64,000 bases of DNA from Dokdonella sp. (lineage in GTDB: Bacteria > Pseudomonadota > Gammaproteobacteria > Xanthomonadales > Rhodanobacteraceae): positions 186,001-250,000 of the forward strand of contig JANQAE010000001.1 of the NCBI GenBank assembly GCA_024707225.1, read 5' to 3'. Position 1 is the first letter of the stretch; each line of letters opens with the position of its first letter. The translations under genes and the position numbers were made by a program. This document shows, piece after piece, positions 61,031-64,000 of this stretch. The notes under the pieces are model-generated. The model saw nothing but the letters and a program-made list of their open reading frames with translations, was not told the origin of the DNA and made no database searches.

Positions 61031-62646
61031 CGCGCCAGCGCCTTCAATGCGTCGAGCCGGTCGGCCTCCGCCGCCGGCTTGTCGCGACGCCAGCGCAGGA
61101 TGCGCGGGAAGCGCACCGCGATGCCGGACTTGTGCCGGCTGCTGCGGTTGACCGCCTCGAAGCCGAGCTCGAACACGTGCAGGGCCGGCACCGAGCGCAC
61201 CGGTCCGAAGCGCTCCAGCGTATGTGCGCGGATCCAGCGGTCCAGCTCGAGGATCTCGCGATCGTCCAGGCCCGAGTACGCCTTGGCGACCGGTACCAGG
61301 GCCTCGCCGTCCCAGAGCCCGAACGTGTAGTCGGTGAACAGCGTGCTGCGGCGGCCGTGGCCGGATTGCGCGTACAGCAGCACCGCGTCGATCGTCAGCG
61401 GCTCGATCTTCCATTTCCACCAGTCGCCGCGGCGGCGGCCGACCTGATAGACCGAATCGCGCCGCTTCAGCATCAGGCCCTCGACGCCGCGCTCGCGCGC
61501 GTCTTCGCGACTGCGCGCCGCCTCCGTCCAATCGCGCGCCTCGACCAGCGGCGACAGCGCGATGCGCGTATCGGCCAGCTCATGCACGAGTGCCGCCAGC
61601 GACTCGCGCCGCTGCTGCAGCGGCCATGCGCGCAGGTCCGCGCCATCCAGTTCGAGCAGGTCGTAGGCCAGCACGCGCGCCGGTGCCTCGGCGAGCAGCT
61701 TGAAGCCGGGCTTGCGCCGCTGGATGCGCTTCTGCAAGGCGGTGAACGGCAGCGGCCGATCGTCGCCGTCGCCCCAGGCCAGCAGCTCGCCGTCGATCAC
61801 GCAGTCGCGCGCGAGCGCGCCCGCTGCGGCCTCGATCTCCGGGAAGCGTCCGTCCAGGCGCTCCTCGCCGCGCGACCACAAGGCGACCTCGCCGCCGCGA
61901 CGGATCAGTTGCAGGCGGATGCCGTCCCACTTCCACTCGAGCAGCCAGTCGCCGACCTCGCCGAGCCGCGCGGCGGCCTCGGCGCCGTCCGCCGGCTCCA
62001 GCGGCGAGGCCAGGAAGAACGGATACGGCTGCTGCCGGTCACCGGGCAGTTCCTCGACCGTCAGCAGATCGCGCATGAAGCGCGGCGACGGCGTCCACGC
62101 GCCGAGCATGCGCTGCGCGATGCGCGCGATGTCGATGCCGCTCATCTCGGCCAGCGCCTGCTGCACCAGTCGCTGCGAGACGCCGACGCGCAACGCGCCG
62201 GTCAACAGCTTATTGAACAGCAAGCGCTGATCGAAGCCGAGCGTGCGCCAGGCGCGCACCACGGCGTCGCGGCGCAGCGCCTCGTCGGCACCGGCCAGCG
62301 GCAGCAGCTCACGCTCGATCCACACATGCAGCGGCCGGTCGGCGTCTTCGGCCGGTGGATCGTCGAGCAGCAGCGCCAGCGTCTCGGCCAGGTCGCCGAC
62401 GTGGTCGTAGCAGTCCTCGACCAGCCACTCCGACTGGCCGCTCTCGGCGACGATCCAGGCGCGCAGCTCGCGGCTGTTGGCGATGCGCGCGCGCGACGCC
62501 GCCAGCTTGCCGCCCGACAGCAGCCACAGCGCCCAGGCCGCGTCCTCGACCGGCGCCTCGCGGAAATAGGCGACCAGCGCCGCGCGCTTGTCGGCCGTGC
62601 CGGTACTGCGGTCGAGCTCGCGGTACAGCGCCGCGAAGCGCTTCAT
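61027..62646 (-). CDS. ATP-dependent DNA ligase (ligase of the DNA damage response cluster)
   Basis: LLEWKWDGIRLQLIRRGGEVALWSRGEERLDGRFPEIEAAA (KxDGxR); DCVIDGELLAWGDG; EGLMLKRRDSVYQVGRRRGDWWKWKIEPLTIDAVLLYAQSGHGRRSTLFTDYTFGLWD. Confidence 0.92.
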   Translation of the reverse strand: MKRFAALYRELDRSTGTADKRAALVAYFREAPVEDAAWALWLLSGGKLAASRARIANSRELRAWIVAESGQSEWLVEDCYDHVGDLAETLALLLDDPPAEDADRPLHVWIERELLPLAGADEALRRDAVVRAWRTLGFDQRLLFNKLLTGALRVGVSQRLVQQALAEMSGIDIARIAQRMLGAWTPSPRFMRDLLTVEELPGDRQQPYPFFLASPLEPADGAEAAARLGEVGDWLLEWKWDGIRLQLIRRGGEVALWSRGEERLDGRFPEIEAAAGALARDCVIDGELLAWGDGDDRPLPFTALQKRIQRRKPGFKLLAEAPARVLAYDLLELDGADLRAWPLQQRRESLAALVHELADTRIALSPLVEARDWTEAARSREDARERGVEGLMLKRRDSVYQVGRRRGDWWKWKIEPLTIDAVLLYAQSGHGRRSTLFTDYTFGLWDGEALVPVAKAYSGLDDREILELDRWIRAHTLERFGPVRSVPALHVFELGFEAVNRSSRHKSGIAVRFPRILRWRRDKPAAEADRLDALKALAR

Positions 62647-62677
62647 CGCGCGACCCTCGGTCGGACGGGCAGGGCGC

Positions 62678-63679
62678 TCATGCGTCCTCGTCTCCGAAGC
62701 TCGTGCGAAACGCCTCGGCGGCAATGCCGCATTCGTTCAAGGCACGCACGATCGCATCGGTGCTGCCATGCGTGGCGATGACGCGGCGCGCGCCGGTCTC
62801 GCGCACCGTGCGCATCAGATCGGGCCAGTCGGCATGGTCCGACACGACGAAGCCGCGGTCGTAATTGCGGCGGCGGCGGTTACCGCGCAGGCGCATCCAG
62901 CCCGATGCGAAACCGGTCTGCGCGCCGCGGAAGCGCCGCATCCACGTGCTGCCGGCCGCCGACGGCGGCGCCAGGATCAGCTCACCGGCGAAATCGCGGC
63001 CTTTCTCCTCATCGGCTACCGCACGCGTCGCGAGCATCGCGATGCCGGCATCGCGGTAGACCTGGACGCCGGCCGCGATCGCGCCGTGCAGCAGCGCCGG
63101 CCGGTCGGTCACTGCGGCCAGTTCGGCCAGCAGCCGCTGCGCCTTGCCGAGCGCATAACAGAACAGCACCGCCGCCTCGCCGCGCGCCGCGCAGCGTTCA
63201 CGCCAGTCGACGATGTCGCGGACCACCTCGCGCGTATCGGGCCAGCGGTACACCGGCAGCCCGAACGTCGCCTCGGTGATGAACACATCGCAGCGCACCG
63301 GCTCGAACGGCGCGCAGGTCGGGTCGGGCTGGCGCTTGTAGTCGCCCGAGGCGACCCAGACCTCGCCGCCGGCCTCGATCCTTACCTGCACCGAGCCGAG
63401 CACGTGCCCGGCCGGATGCAGCGAGACGCGCGCGCCGCCGAGCTCGAACGGCGGACCGTGCTCGTGCAGGTGGTAGCGCTGCTCACCGAGCCGCCAGCGC
63501 AAGATCGGCAGCGACCCCACGCTGCAGTGGTACTCGCCCATGCCGACCCGCGCATGATCGCCGTGCCCGTGCGTGATGACCGCCCGCGGCACCGGCCGCC
63601 ACGGGTCGATATGGAAATCGCCGGCGGGACAGTACAGACCTTCGGGACGCAGTTCGACCAGATCGCGCGGGGCAGGCAT
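62678..63679 (-). CDS. Ligase-associated DNA damage response exonuclease (metallo-beta-lactamase/beta-CASP fold)
   Basis: AVITHGHGDHARVGMGEYHCS; LHPAGHVLGSVQVRIEAGGEVWVASGDYKRQPDPTCAPFEPVRCDVFITEATFGLPVYRWP; SDHADWPDLMRTV. Confidence 0.92.
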   Translation of the reverse strand: MPAPRDLVELRPEGLYCPAGDFHIDPWRPVPRAVITHGHGDHARVGMGEYHCSVGSLPILRWRLGEQRYHLHEHGPPFELGGARVSLHPAGHVLGSVQVRIEAGGEVWVASGDYKRQPDPTCAPFEPVRCDVFITEATFGLPVYRWPDTREVVRDIVDWRERCAARGEAAVLFCYALGKAQRLLAELAAVTDRPALLHGAIAAGVQVYRDAGIAMLATRAVADEEKGRDFAGELILAPPSAAGSTWMRRFRGAQTGFASGWMRLRGNRRRRNYDRGFVVSDHADWPDLMRTVRETGARRVIATHGSTDAIVRALNECGIAAEAFRTSFGDEDA

Positions 63680-64000
63680 GGATCTGGAGTATAGGGAGGG
63701 GAGCTGAAGCGGATGCCCTATGAGAATGGTCGGTGAAAACGTACGAACAGCCGGATATGCTGCTCTCCGCGCGACTTGGTCTACCGAGCCGAACCCAACA
63801 AGGGTCATTTTTCAGGTGGTCAGACTGCAACCGAGGTCATCTCGCTCGCACCAGCGCATCACGGGAAACGGGAAACGTCGCCCGGTTGTATGCCAGCGAC
63901 CAAGATGCAATTCGCGCTGCAATTCGGTGGACGCCTGATCTCAGTGACTGAAGATTTCCCAATCCTCTCACACACTAAATTTCCAAAAGGCTCAAGGTCG

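Noticed and set aside
58445-61330. 961-aa plus-strand ORF
   Set aside because: Antisense shadow of the Lhr-type helicase; Arg/Gln/His-rich with no recognisable domain.
1-64000. CRISPR arrays, tRNA/rRNA genes, transposases, integrases
   Set aside because: Looked for spaced direct repeats, tRNA-like cloverleaf/GTTCGA signatures and DDE or tyrosine recombinase motifs; none convincing.

Overview
This 64 kb window is high-GC chromosomal DNA. Gene content and the recurring extracellular-protein style suggest a Lysobacterales/Xanthomonadales-type gammaproteobacterium (inference; no search was run). The left two thirds is dominated by secreted proteins: a CSLREA/beta-helix protein, two tandem large mono-heme (CDSCHGGET) proteins plus a third CxxCH protein, two paralogous IPT/TIG proteins with a VPxL-TM-RR C-terminus, a metzincin-like protease, an IgGFc-binding-domain protein, a CotH/lamin-tail protein and an FG-GAP protein. 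Interspersed are housekeeping or solitary genes: Ohr with a divergent AraC regulator, GST, DUF72, methyltransferase, glutaminase, an Mrr-like nuclease with a TM segment, a winged-helix/TPR regulator and a serine hydrolase. The right third holds a TorF-like porin, the kdpFABCDE potassium system, a CPA2 antiporter and the four-gene ligase-associated DNA damage response cluster. Two observations stand out. (1) Several unrelated secreted proteins share an extreme C-terminal [IVL]F-x-D-[GNP]-F-[DE] tag, a candidate sorting or anchoring signal. (2) At least 16 apparent single-base frameshifts split otherwise conserved genes, including kdpB, kdpC and kdpD, which points to base-level indel error or, less likely, widespread gene decay. 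No tRNA, rRNA, CRISPR array or transposase was found.
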